Shown: in pieces, positions 1-8,378 of the stretch | Numbering within the stretch: position 1 is the first letter of the stretch | Layout of the letters: each line of letters opens with the position of its first letter | Notes under the pieces: generated by a model | Seen by the model: only the letters and a program-made list of their open reading frames with translations | Databases searched by the model: none | Told to the model about the DNA's origin: nothing | NCBI GenBank assembly: GCA_944326305.1 | Contig: CALVDL010000015.1 | Coordinates: 1-64,000, forward strand | Direction of reading: 5' to 3' | From: an uncultured Bacteroidales bacterium | GTDB taxonomy: Bacteria; Bacteroidota; Bacteroidia; Bacteroidales; UBA932 | DNA: 64,000 nucleotides | Program-made: the position numbers and the translations under genes

Positions 1-74
1 ATATGGATTTGCAAGAGTTTTATCCCGTAATGGTTTTGGATGATGGTAAATATCTATATAAGCGTAAAAACTGA
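1..74 (+). CDS. Possible C-terminal tail of a gene cut by the window edge
   Basis: Frame 3 is open from the left edge to a TGA at 72-74. It ends in residues such as FYPVMVLDDGKYLYKRKN and overlaps the start of hipB in another frame. It could be the end of an upstream gene that is translationally coupled to hipB, or simply chance. Too little is visible to name a product. Confidence 0.2.
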   Translation, partial: MDLQEFYPVMVLDDGKYLYKRKN

Positions 75-399
75 TAACTTTTTTCAGTTCAAGTCAAACC
101 AGGACATCATCGCCCTGCTTTGCAGGCGCCTGAAGGAGTACCGCCTTGCCGCCCGGATCAGCCAAAGGGAAATGGCCGAGAAGTCCGGGGTAAGCCTGAC
201 CACCATCAGCCACCTTGAACAGGGGATGAGCCGGAACATCACGCTCAACAATTTCATTTCGCTCCTGCGCGTGCTGGGGTTGGAACAGCGTTTATCCGAC
301 CTGCTGCCCGAACTGCCCGTACCCCCGATGGCCTTGAAACAGATGAACAAGTACATACCCAAACGAGTAAGGAGAAGCAACCATGATACGGAATCTTGA
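40..399 (+). CDS. hipB: HipB-like XRE-family antitoxin/regulator
   Basis: A 119-residue protein with a central Cro/C1-type helix-turn-helix (about residues 28-85; recognition-helix region around SQREMAEKSGVSLTTISHLE). In type II toxin-antitoxin systems HipB dimers bind operators and neutralise the HipA kinase. Two adjacent ATGs (40 and 43) could start it. The 3' end overlaps the hipA start by 17 nt, the usual translationally coupled hipBA order. Because the adjoining toxin is destroyed, this may now act only as a solitary DNA-binding regulator. The family call is firm; the partner role rests on context. Confidence 0.8.
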   Translation: MMVNIYISVKTDNFFQFKSNQDIIALLCRRLKEYRLAARISQREMAEKSGVSLTTISHLEQGMSRNITLNNFISLLRVLGLEQRLSDLLPELPVPPMALKQMNKYIPKRVRRSNHDTES

Positions 400-1140
400 T
401 GTTTTCCTTTGGGGCCGGAAAGTCGGCTCGCTGGTCGCCTACAAGGAACGGTACACGGAAAAGGTATGTTTCTATTTTGACCACGACTTCCTTGGCAGCG
501 GATATGACATCGCACCCCTGCGGGCCTCCATCCACAGCGTTTCCGTCAGGAACGGTCTGCCCGTGTACGGCGAGGACGGGAAACTCTTCGGCGGGCTGCC
601 TTCTTTCATCGCCGATTCGCTGCCAGACCACTGGGGCAACAAGGTGTTCAACGAATGGGCGAAAATCTACCATATCAGTACAGCTACTACCTCATGGCGA
701 AAGATGCCGGGCTGAACATGATGCCGGCCGGACTCAAGCAACTGTTTCTCCTGACCGTAATGAATGTGGCAGGAGGAAACGTGGACGACCATAACAAGAA
801 CTTCAGTTTCCTGATGAATGATGACGGCGTGCGGCATATCGCCCCAGCCTACGATTTCACCTTCTCTGTGGATCCGTCCGCTCCGGGATATGTGAACCGG
901 CACAGCATGACCGTATGCAACAGGAACTGCGAGATTTCTCGCAGCGACCTGCTCGAACTGGCCAAACGCTACAACATCAAGGGAGCCGATGCCCTCATAG
1001 AAAAAGCCGTCGGCGTAGTCTCCCGCTATGAAGACTATGCATGCCAGGCAGGGATAGACGGATATTGGCTGCAGAAAATAAAAGAGGAGACAGGCTGTCG
1101 GATAGAAAATATGTGTGAAACGACACGGAACAAGGGTTAA
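383..1140 (+). pseudogene. hipA: hipA toxin kinase remnant (internal deletions and frameshift)
   Basis: Two fragments of one HipA-type Ser/Thr kinase. Frame 2 (383-715) encodes the N-terminal couple_hipA region up to about NEWAKIYHIST and then runs into out-of-frame sequence. Frame 1 (about 680-1140) continues with YSYYLMAKDAGLNMMP, then jumps to LKQLFLLTVMNVAGGN, followed by the catalytic-loop motif DDHNKNFSF and the metal-binding AYDF motif. Intact HipA homologues are about 400-440 residues. Here roughly 250 codons remain, and two stretches are missing (the kinase N-lobe/ATP region and the piece between MMP and LKQL). Junctions lie near 675-690 and 720-735. The C-lobe is well preserved, which suggests recent decay. 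An active kinase is very unlikely. Confidence 0.85.
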
Positions 1141-1212
1141 GGGAAATAACGCTGTCATGCAAGTCAGGACCACGAAGTTCTTCTGTAAGACGGATTCCAA
1201 TCAGAGGGAAAG

Positions 1213-1252
1213 AACACCTGCAATGAGTTCGTGATTATTGCAGGTGTTTTTA
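1213..1252 (+). terminator. Rho-independent terminator after the hipBA remnant
   Basis: A perfect 12-bp stem (AACACCTGCAAT at 1213-1224 with ATTGCAGGTGTT at 1237-1248), a 12-nt loop and a following T run. It separates the hip remnant from the ABC-F gene. Confidence 0.85.
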
Positions 1253-1354
1253 ATCTATTGTGCGAAACACTGCGGAATTGATTTTATGTAAAAATTCAAA
1301 CAGCATCTTGCCAGATAAAAGCATGAGGCTCTTCCCAATACGGAGGTTTATGCG

Positions 1355-1362
1355 TATCTTTG
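1355..1362 (+). promoter_or_regulatory. Bacteroidetes -7 box (TATCTTTG) for the ABC-F gene
   Basis: TATCTTTG matches the Bacteroidetes -7 consensus TAnnTTTG. It would place the transcript start around 1368, leaving a leader of about 20 nt before the ATG at 1390. No good -33 TTTG is seen. The box argues against an alternative ATG at 1360. Confidence 0.45.
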
Positions 1363-1389
1363 CCGGCGTTTTTCAGACATCCTGTTTTT

Positions 1390-3255
1390 ATGGCAAGTTA
1401 TCTCCAGATAGAGAACATCTCGAAATCATACGGGCCGAAGGTCCTTTTCGAGCATATAGGCTTCAATATAAACGAAGGCGACAAGATTGCCCTGATCGCG
1501 CCGAACGGCACTGGCAAGACCTCACTCATGAGGATTCTCGCGGGCAAGGACAAGTCCGACTCCGGCGGCAAGATCATGTTTCTGAAAGACATACGGATAG
1601 CGTTTTTGGAGCAGGAGTACGAGCATGACCCGGAAAAGGGAATCATGGACCAGATAATGGACCACAGCACGGAGTTCACCAGGCATCTGGACCAGGAGCA
1701 TTACTGGGAATACGAACGGAGGGTGAAAAGCCTGCTGACGAGTTTCCGTCTCACGGATCCGGACCAGAAGATGAAGGAACTGTCCGGAGGCGAGGTGAAG
1801 CGCGTGGCCATAGTCGAGATGCTCGCATCGGAAGCGGACTTCTTCATCATGGACGAGCCTACCAACCACCTGGACATCGATGCGATAGAGTTCCTGGAGA
1901 ACTACCTTTCACGTGCACGCTGCACCCTGCTCATGGTAACGCATGACAGGTACTTCCTGGACCATGTGTGCAACACGATAATGGAGATGGACCACGGCGC
2001 GATATACACTTACAGAGGGAACTACGAGAACTACCTCGAAAAGCGCGAGGACCGTATCGCCAACTACAACGCCGAGACCGACAAGGTCCGCAACATCCTG
2101 CGCCGCGAGCTCGAGTGGATGCGCAGCACACCGCAGGCCCGCACAGGAAAGGCGAAATACAGGATAGACGTTTTCTATGACCTGAAGGACAGGGCATCGC
2201 AGGTATATACGCAGAAGCAGGTTTCACTGGCGGAAGTGCAGGGAAGCTCCCGCCTGGGAAGCAAGATAATCAACTGCAAGGATGTATCGTTCCATTACGG
2301 GGACAAATGCTATCTTGACCATTTCACATACAATTTCCAGAGATACGAGAAAGTCGGCATAGTGGGACGCAACGGGGCCGGGAAAAGCACGTTCATCAAC
2401 CTTCTCACTGGTAACTATACTCCGGAGATGGTATGCACAGACCCTCAGGAGTACACCGCGATGCCACCTGAGCAGAGGAATGGGAAAGGCCTGCTGACAG
2501 GAGAGATAGAGCGCGGAGAGTCACTGAAAATAGGCTACTACCGGCAGAGCGGGATGTCTTTCAACCCCGAGGACACCGTGCTGGAGACCGTGAACGACAC
2601 CAGGCTCCTGAACCAGTTCCTTTTCCCTCATGACATGCTCAACAACAAGATAGGGACACTCAGCGGGGGCGAGAAACGCCGCCTCTACCTGCTCACCATC
2701 CTTATGAAGCAGCCCAACCTGCTGGTGCTCGACGAGCCGACCAACGACCTGGACATCGTGACACTCAACGTCCTGGAGGAATATCTGAAAGAGTTCGGGG
2801 GCTCGCTTATCATAGTATCGCATGACAGGCACTTCCTGGACAGGCTCGTGGACCATCTTTTCGTGTTCTGCGGGGACGGGGTGATCAAGGACTTCATCGG
2901 GAGCTACAGCCAGTACAGGGAGTTCATAAAAGGCTACGAGGCCCGGCAGCGCTCCGAAGAAAGGGCCGCAGAGAAGACGGCAAAGAGTGTAAAGCAAAAG
3001 TCCTGCGCCACTGCAAAGGACTCGAACTCCCAGGCCCCGGACAGGAAGAAGCTGTCATACAAGGAGCAGCGGGAACTGGAACAGCTTGAAAAGGACCTGG
3101 AAAGCCTCAACGCAGAGAAAGCGGCCCTGGAAGCCGACCTGAACAGCGGCTCTCTCCAATACAGTCAGCTGCAGGAAGCCTCCCTGCGCATCGGGGAAAT
3201 ACTTGCAGAAATAGAAACAAAGGAAAACCGCTGGCTGGAGCTTTCCTGTATATAG
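1390..3255 (+). CDS. ABC-F family ATPase (Uup-like)
   Basis: A 621-residue soluble protein with two ABC ATPase domains and no membrane segments, so an ABC-F ribosome-associated factor rather than a transporter. Walker A motifs occur near residues 37 (NGTGKTS) and 325 (NGAGKST), with signatures LSGGEVKR and LSGGEKRR and Walker B DEPTNHLD and DEPTNDLD. The inter-domain linker typical of ABC-F proteins is present. A charged C-terminal coiled coil (about residues 525-620) resembles Uup. The start at 1390 is chosen because homology begins there and the -7 box overlaps the upstream ATG. A monocistronic unit flanked by terminators. Whether it is Uup-like or a resistance-type ABC-F cannot be decided here. 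Confidence 0.88.
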   Translation: MASYLQIENISKSYGPKVLFEHIGFNINEGDKIALIAPNGTGKTSLMRILAGKDKSDSGGKIMFLKDIRIAFLEQEYEHDPEKGIMDQIMDHSTEFTRHLDQEHYWEYERRVKSLLTSFRLTDPDQKMKELSGGEVKRVAIVEMLASEADFFIMDEPTNHLDIDAIEFLENYLSRARCTLLMVTHDRYFLDHVCNTIMEMDHGAIYTYRGNYENYLEKREDRIANYNAETDKVRNILRRELEWMRSTPQARTGKAKYRIDVFYDLKDRASQVYTQKQVSLAEVQGSSRLGSKIINCKDVSFHYGDKCYLDHFTYNFQRYEKVGIVGRNGAGKSTFINLLTGNYTPEMVCTDPQEYTAMPPEQRNGKGLLTGEIERGESLKIGYYRQSGMSFNPEDTVLETVNDTRLLNQFLFPHDMLNNKIGTLSGGEKRRLYLLTILMKQPNLLVLDEPTNDLDIVTLNVLEEYLKEFGGSLIIVSHDRHFLDRLVDHLFVFCGDGVIKDFIGSYSQYREFIKGYEARQRSEERAAEKTAKSVKQKSCATAKDSNSQAPDRKKLSYKEQRELEQLEKDLESLNAEKAALEADLNSGSLQYSQLQEASLRIGEILAEIETKENRWLELSCI

Positions 3256-3264
3256 CATATAATA

Positions 3265-3292
3265 AGAGGGTGACCCCGGCGGGTCACCCTCT
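3265..3292. terminator. Bidirectional terminator between convergent genes
   Basis: A 12-bp perfect stem (AGAGGGTGACCC/GGGTCACCCTCT) with loop CGGC. It is flanked by AT-rich runs on both sides and lies between the ABC-F gene and the oppositely oriented GH38 gene. Confidence 0.88.
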
Positions 3293-3318
3293 ATTATTAT
3301 ATGCCAGGCCATTAAAGC

Positions 3319-6300
3319 CTAATATACGACGAACTCATATACCCTGGCGGTATTGCCCTCACTCTGGTCCGGCTTTGAAAGGGAGAGCCTTACATAGCGG
3401 GCGGTGACAGGTTCAGGCAGAAGTCTGTCCGTCTCAAGTTCAGTGTTTTCGTAAACGGTATCGACCGTCTTCCAGTCCGCATCGCCATCTGCCTTTACCT
3501 GAAGGCTGTACTCCTCGGCTATGTAGTCAAGGGCTTCCAGGCCGGCATGCATCACGGACCACCCCTTGATCCGGGTATCCTTCTGGAGGTCGACAGTGAT
3601 ATACTTCGGCTTGGCATCACCGATGTCACACCATTTGGTGGCAATGTCACCGTCAATGGCAGCCTCAGCACGCTCTGACTGGTTGACCTGGCCGGTACGT
3701 TCGATTACAGGCTTGCCTTTCAGCAGGTTGCCCATAGAGCCCAGCGCCTCACCGGCCTCCGGTTCAGGAAGGCTGACACGGAGAAGGTCGGATGCAGGGA
3801 CGGCAAGGTTGTTCCTGTCGGAGGCTACAGAGGCAGCAAAGACGGCTACCTGAGGGTTGTCCGGCAGGACAAGTGCCTGTGCCCCTTCCGGAATGTCAAG
3901 CCCGATGCAGAACATATATGTGAACTCATACGGCAGGTCGGCATTCTTGATAATGCTGTGCTTGTGGGTGCCCACATAGGCCACTTCCGCAGATTTCAGG
4001 AAACCCTCCGTATGGCCTGTATGGCCCCACTGTCCGACAAAGCCGCCATAATAAGGGACGACAGCAGGATAGTCCGTACCGTCCACCTTGAATGTACATT
4101 TCATATCCCTGGATGTGGAGGCCGCAAGGATATAGAGCCTGTTGTAATTCCCAGCCGGAAGGGCGATGGTATCGCCGCTGCACTTGAGGGCATTCTCCGC
4201 CACAGGATCCTGGAGGCAGAATTCCACTCCCCTGTAGGTCAGGGTCTCCGGAAGAAGCTCGGCAGCATAGGAATTGCCCTTGCCGTCAAAATTGGCATCA
4301 GAGCGGAAAGCGTTGTATGATGCGGCCTTTGCATTGAACGGAAGTTCGACTGGCACGGATTTTACCGTGGAGACCTCTTTTCCATAGTCCTTGAGCCTGA
4401 CGAAGAAAGTCTTCATCCCGAACGGCCCTACATTGAACGTCAGTTCTTTGCCCTTGAAATCGGCACTTCCCTTTATGTCCTCGTTCCCGTTGAGCTCCTT
4501 GGCTTCCAGTATGTCCGAAGCGAACCTTACAGTACCGGCGGTCTCTCCCTTTCCGGATGTCTCATAAAGCCTCACCACGTATCCGTCCATGTCTTCGGCA
4601 TGCTTCAGGGCCCTCACAGCCACGCTCCCGCCTGTGACTTCGGCGAATGAGAAGGTGCGCCCGAGGTCTCCCCTATGCTTAGGGACAATAAACGCCTTCA
4701 GCGGCTGGTTAAGCACTTCCGCCTTGGCCACAGTACCTGCGTCCCTGTAGTCGCCTTCATGGCCTACGATGGAATAAGTGAACTCGTGGTGGCCGAAGTC
4801 CTGGCGTGACTGATATGAGTATCCGCCTTTCGTGGAAGGCGTATGCAGGAGAGTGAGCCTGATGGTATTGTCCGCCGGCTTGTCCCACCCGTATTTGCTG
4901 TCATTGAGGACAGATACGCCATAGCTTCCGTCCTTGTCAGTAAGGTCGGCCCACTGCTGGGCATATACCTCATATGCTGTCGGGACATTGTTGCCCCTTG
5001 CTACAGAGCCGACACCGAGGTCGTAGACAGCCTCCGGATTTGATACGGACAGAGGGAATTCGGCTTTCAGAAGGGCATCCGGGCTGTTCCAGTCAACTTC
5101 ATTGCGGATATCTATACGGTCAGCAGACCCTCCCTCTGTCAGGGAAATATACTGTACGAAACGCGAATCTCCGTGGGTGCGCTCAACACGGAGGGCTCCC
5201 CTTACAGGACCGGACTCCGCTACGGTAATCTTTACATTGTCCGTCACAGGGACCGGCTCGGAATCCACCGTGGTCTTCATGATCTCCCATGCAGGCCAGT
5301 GATAGGAAGGGTTGTGGGTGAACATGGCCAGCCTGACTGCCATGCCCTTTTCTACAAGCTCCCGGCCGCAGCGTTTGTCGACGATGGAGCATATGTCCCC
5401 GTTAGCGTCAAGAGTCACCTTGTATATGCTGTTCTCTATGGTGTTCCCTTCCGCTTTCAGAGAAGAGGCAGCAGACCGCCCACCTTTCCTTACATCATAG
5501 ACCGCATACCCGGCGGCAGGGACAGCCGCCTGGAACAGGAGCTCCGTCATGCCGTCCTCCTCGGAAGAAATGATCTGGCAAGGAACAGGACGCCCGTCGG
5601 CGCCATAGACCGACACCTTCTTTCCCTGATATGGCACGGATATCTCCACCATGCCGGACACAGGGACCGCCACCGGGTTGTACACTACCACAGGAAGTCC
5701 CTTGACGTCAGTATCGAGCTCCGTAGAGACCGCCCCGACAGAAGAAGTGAGGACCCCGGCAAACTGTTTAAGGGAAACAAGTTCGTCATTCCATGAGAAT
5801 TCGTATGCCCTCGGGAGGCTCGTACCGGTAAGGTCGTCATGGAACTGGTGCCAGATGAAACGCTTCCACGCTTCAGACAGGAAATCCTGAGGATACTCTG
5901 CCGTCCCGAGCCAGTCTGCAGCTACGGCGCTCCTTTCCGCAGCGTCTGCAAGCTGCTCGTTCCTCCTGTTGTAGAGTTTCATGGCAGCCTGGGATGTATA
6001 GCAGCCCGTACCGTGCACGTCCATAAGCAGCTCACCGTCCCATACAGGAAGTTCAGGATGATCACCGAAAGGGAGATAATCCTTGTAGAGCCTGTCGCTC
6101 TCGGCGCTTATGATCTTAACAGGGCCGTCTCCAGCAAGGCCGCACTCGAGGGCACGGACAGACTCTATCGTCGGAGAACCGCCCGTATCGCCTGTACCAT
6201 AATAATGGTAGACAGTATTTATCGGGGACTTTTCAGCGATGCCAAGGAGCTTTTCATTCCTGCTGAGGTCTTCATAGCGCCACCTGCTGGTGTAGTTGTG

Positions 6301-6921
6301 CGCATCGGCAACAAGCATGATACGGGAACCGTCCACACCCTGCCACAGGCCTATCTCAAAAGGAATCTTGCTGTCGCCGTAGAATGGCCTGTTCCTCCAC
6401 TGCAGTTTCTGGGTGGAGAAGCCGATAAGCCCGGAATGGGCGGCTATGGTCGGAAGGGTCCATCCGAAACCGAAGCAGTCAGGAAGGAAGATGTCCGTCC
6501 CCTCCACTCCGAACTCCTCCCTGTAGAAGTGCTGACCGTAGAGGATGTTCCTTGTAAAGGATTCCGGGGAAGGGATGTTGGTGTCCGTGGCGTCCCAGGT
6601 GCTTCCTGTGACATGCCACCTGCCCTGGGCAATGTACTTTTTAACAAGGTCATATTTCTCGGGGAAATATTCCTTCATCCAGGAGTACTTTATCCCGCCC
6701 TCGAAATTGAAGATGTAGTCAGGATACCTCTCCAGAAGGAACAGGTTCCTGTCCATGGTTTTGGGGATATATTCCCTTATCGACTTCTGTACATCCCAGT
6801 TCCACTGGGAGTCGAAATGGGCATTGGAGACAAGGTAGGCCCTGTACTCCTGCTTTTCCTGTGAAAAGCATGCGGCCGCCCATAGCAAAAGGCCCGCAGA
6901 AAAAGTTAAAATCCGTTTCAT
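3319..6921 (-). CDS. GH38 alpha-mannosidase with C-terminal F5/8 type C domain
   Basis: A 1200-residue exported glycoside hydrolase of family 38, expected to release alpha-linked mannose in a zinc-dependent retaining reaction. After a signal peptide (MKRILTFSAGLLLWAAACFS) comes the zinc-site motif NAHFDSQWNWD near residue 36. The likely nucleophile Asp lies in FLPDCFGFG near residue 147. Helical and beta-rich GH38 domains follow, and a discoidin/F5-8 type C carbohydrate-binding domain occupies about residues 1070-1200. The longer in-frame extension to 7122 overlaps the upstream gene and encodes no signal peptide, so the start at 6921 is preferred. It lies 17 nt downstream of the radical-SAM gene, probably in one operon. 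Host N-glycan or yeast mannan are plausible substrates (inference). Confidence 0.9.
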   Translation of the reverse strand: MKRILTFSAGLLLWAAACFSQEKQEYRAYLVSNAHFDSQWNWDVQKSIREYIPKTMDRNLFLLERYPDYIFNFEGGIKYSWMKEYFPEKYDLVKKYIAQGRWHVTGSTWDATDTNIPSPESFTRNILYGQHFYREEFGVEGTDIFLPDCFGFGWTLPTIAAHSGLIGFSTQKLQWRNRPFYGDSKIPFEIGLWQGVDGSRIMLVADAHNYTSRWRYEDLSRNEKLLGIAEKSPINTVYHYYGTGDTGGSPTIESVRALECGLAGDGPVKIISAESDRLYKDYLPFGDHPELPVWDGELLMDVHGTGCYTSQAAMKLYNRRNEQLADAAERSAVAADWLGTAEYPQDFLSEAWKRFIWHQFHDDLTGTSLPRAYEFSWNDELVSLKQFAGVLTSSVGAVSTELDTDVKGLPVVVYNPVAVPVSGMVEISVPYQGKKVSVYGADGRPVPCQIISSEEDGMTELLFQAAVPAAGYAVYDVRKGGRSAASSLKAEGNTIENSIYKVTLDANGDICSIVDKRCGRELVEKGMAVRLAMFTHNPSYHWPAWEIMKTTVDSEPVPVTDNVKITVAESGPVRGALRVERTHGDSRFVQYISLTEGGSADRIDIRNEVDWNSPDALLKAEFPLSVSNPEAVYDLGVGSVARGNNVPTAYEVYAQQWADLTDKDGSYGVSVLNDSKYGWDKPADNTIRLTLLHTPSTKGGYSYQSRQDFGHHEFTYSIVGHEGDYRDAGTVAKAEVLNQPLKAFIVPKHRGDLGRTFSFAEVTGGSVAVRALKHAEDMDGYVVRLYETSGKGETAGTVRFASDILEAKELNGNEDIKGSADFKGKELTFNVGPFGMKTFFVRLKDYGKEVSTVKSVPVELPFNAKAASYNAFRSDANFDGKGNSYAAELLPETLTYRGVEFCLQDPVAENALKCSGDTIALPAGNYNRLYILAASTSRDMKCTFKVDGTDYPAVVPYYGGFVGQWGHTGHTEGFLKSAEVAYVGTHKHSIIKNADLPYEFTYMFCIGLDIPEGAQALVLPDNPQVAVFAASVASDRNNLAVPASDLLRVSLPEPEAGEALGSMGNLLKGKPVIERTGQVNQSERAEAAIDGDIATKWCDIGDAKPKYITVDLQKDTRIKGWSVMHAGLEALDYIAEEYSLQVKADGDADWKTVDTVYENTELETDRLLPEPVTARYVRLSLSKPDQSEGNTARVYEFVVY

Positions 6922-6938
6922 TTCCAATATTAATGCAG

Positions 6939-8228
6939 TTAGCGTGTTTTCATCATCCTGGCCCACGGAATGACACCTGCCGGGGCCTTCTTCTCCATAA
7001 GGAGCTCCTTCATCTTGTCCATGTACGGGGCTACATGGGAATAGAACATGTAATATCCGTCGCAGAGTGTGTTCAGTCCGGTCTCCCCGGACTCCGTCCT
7101 GTTGAACCGGTGCTTCGGGCATTCACCGTGGCAGGCGAAGAAGTATTTGCATTTCATGCACTTGTAAGGGAGCCCGTTCCTTTTCTCTATACCGAACTTC
7201 ACCTGCTTGTCGGAAGTCATCATATCACGCAGTTCCTGTTCGTAGATGTTCCCGAGAAGGTATTCAGGGTACACGAAATGGTCGCAAGGGTACAGGTCCC
7301 CGTTGTGCTCGATGACGGTGTTGCCCCCGCATGTCTCGGCATATACGCATGTCCCGGGCTGCTCCCCGCACCAGCACGCGAGAGTGGAGTCAAACAGATT
7401 CACGAACCACTGGCCGACATCGTTCCTGACCCAGTAGTCGAATATATCGCACATGAACTTGCCGTAGGCCATTGAACTTACGGACCACGGTGATATCACC
7501 GCCCCCTCCTCGGACGGGTTGACGATATGCGGCCTGGCCCCCTTGTCCGGCTTGCCTCCCGGCAGCAGGGGATATTTGATGTGCTCGACGACAGGCATAA
7601 ACTGCATATACTTGGTCCCCAGAGACTTCAGGAACTGGTAGACCTCAAGCCCGCGTCCCTCTGAAGCCTTGTTTATGGTAGACATCGTATTGTACTCGAC
7701 ACCTGTACGGTAGAGGATGGTAAGCCCGCGCATCACCTTGTCGAAGGTCGGTGCACCCCCCTTGTCCTTGCGGAACTTGTCGTGTATGTCCTGTGGGCCG
7801 TCAATCGAGATGCCTATCAGGAAATTGTTCTGCCGGAAGAAGGATGCCCATTCCTGTGTGATGAGCGTACCGTTGGTCTGCAGGGTGTTGTGTATCACCT
7901 TCCCCGCGGCGTATTTCTGTTCGAATTCAATCGCCTTCCTGTAGAAATCCAGGCCGAGTACCAGAGGTTCGCCACCGTGCCAGTTGAAAGTGACCTCCGG
8001 CACATCATTGGCCGCGATGTACTCCCTGACAAGGGTCTCCAGCATGTCTATGCTCATCCTCGGCTCCCGCCCCCCGTAAATGTCGGACTTGTCGAGATAG
8101 TAGCAATAGTGGCAGTCGAGGTTGCACAGCGAGCCCGCCGGCTTGATCATGATGTTGAACGCTGAAGGTCCGGAAATCCGGACGGCATCATTCAGCGTGA
8201 TGGTATCTTTGTAGGTATTGTTCGGCAT
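6939..8228 (-). CDS. Anaerobic sulfatase-maturating enzyme homologue (radical SAM/SPASM)
   Basis: A 429-residue cytoplasmic radical SAM enzyme. The N-terminal CNLDCHYC motif (residues about 36-43) has the CxxxCxxC spacing for the SAM cluster. The C-terminal half has the SPASM/auxiliary-cluster cysteines (CVYAETCGG, YPCDHF, CMKCKYFFACHGECPKHRF). This matches the anSME family, which converts a Cys or Ser in sulfatases to formylglycine before export. No sulfatase gene is in the window, so the target is encoded elsewhere or the enzyme serves another protein. It is first in a probable operon with the GH38 gene. Confidence 0.88.
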   Translation of the reverse strand: MPNNTYKDTITLNDAVRISGPSAFNIMIKPAGSLCNLDCHYCYYLDKSDIYGGREPRMSIDMLETLVREYIAANDVPEVTFNWHGGEPLVLGLDFYRKAIEFEQKYAAGKVIHNTLQTNGTLITQEWASFFRQNNFLIGISIDGPQDIHDKFRKDKGGAPTFDKVMRGLTILYRTGVEYNTMSTINKASEGRGLEVYQFLKSLGTKYMQFMPVVEHIKYPLLPGGKPDKGARPHIVNPSEEGAVISPWSVSSMAYGKFMCDIFDYWVRNDVGQWFVNLFDSTLACWCGEQPGTCVYAETCGGNTVIEHNGDLYPCDHFVYPEYLLGNIYEQELRDMMTSDKQVKFGIEKRNGLPYKCMKCKYFFACHGECPKHRFNRTESGETGLNTLCDGYYMFYSHVAPYMDKMKELLMEKKAPAGVIPWARMMKTR

Positions 8229-8256
8229 ATCAGTTCCAGCTTTGATTTTCGGGCGG

Positions 8257-8264
8257 TAAAGATA
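8257..8264 (-). promoter_or_regulatory. -7-like box upstream of the sulfatase-maturase homologue
   Basis: Read on the minus strand the site is TATCTTTA, one base from TAnnTTTG, about 30 nt before the start codon. No clear -33 element was found. Confidence 0.35.
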
Positions 8265-8333
8265 TGAAATAAATCGCTATGAAACTTTTTTTATTGTCCT
8301 TATTATATGACAATTGCGGCTTTTGTCAAGTAA

Positions 8334-8378
8334 ACTGAAAAAGGAGACGGCTCATTCGAGCCTGTCTCCTTTTTCAGT
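8334..8378 (-). terminator. Terminator overlapping the end of the RNase G/E gene
   Basis: A long hairpin with a 15-bp perfect outer stem (8334-8348 with 8364-8378) and a 5-bp inner stem around loop ATTC. The rng stop codon at 8352-8354 lies inside it. The T-rich stretch sits in the 3' arm on the minus strand. Confidence 0.7.

Noticed and set aside
655..1140. An independent gene starting at 655
   Set aside because: Its product is the C-terminal half of HipA in a shifted frame; it is better read as part of the hipA pseudogene.
5839..6864. A 341-codon plus-strand frame inside the GH38 gene
   Set aside because: A long antisense shadow of the GH38 coding sequence; its translation shows no domain.
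3319..7122. A 1267-codon start for the GH38 gene at 7122
   Set aside because: The extra 67 codons lie inside the radical-SAM gene in another frame and would bury the signal peptide that begins at 6921.
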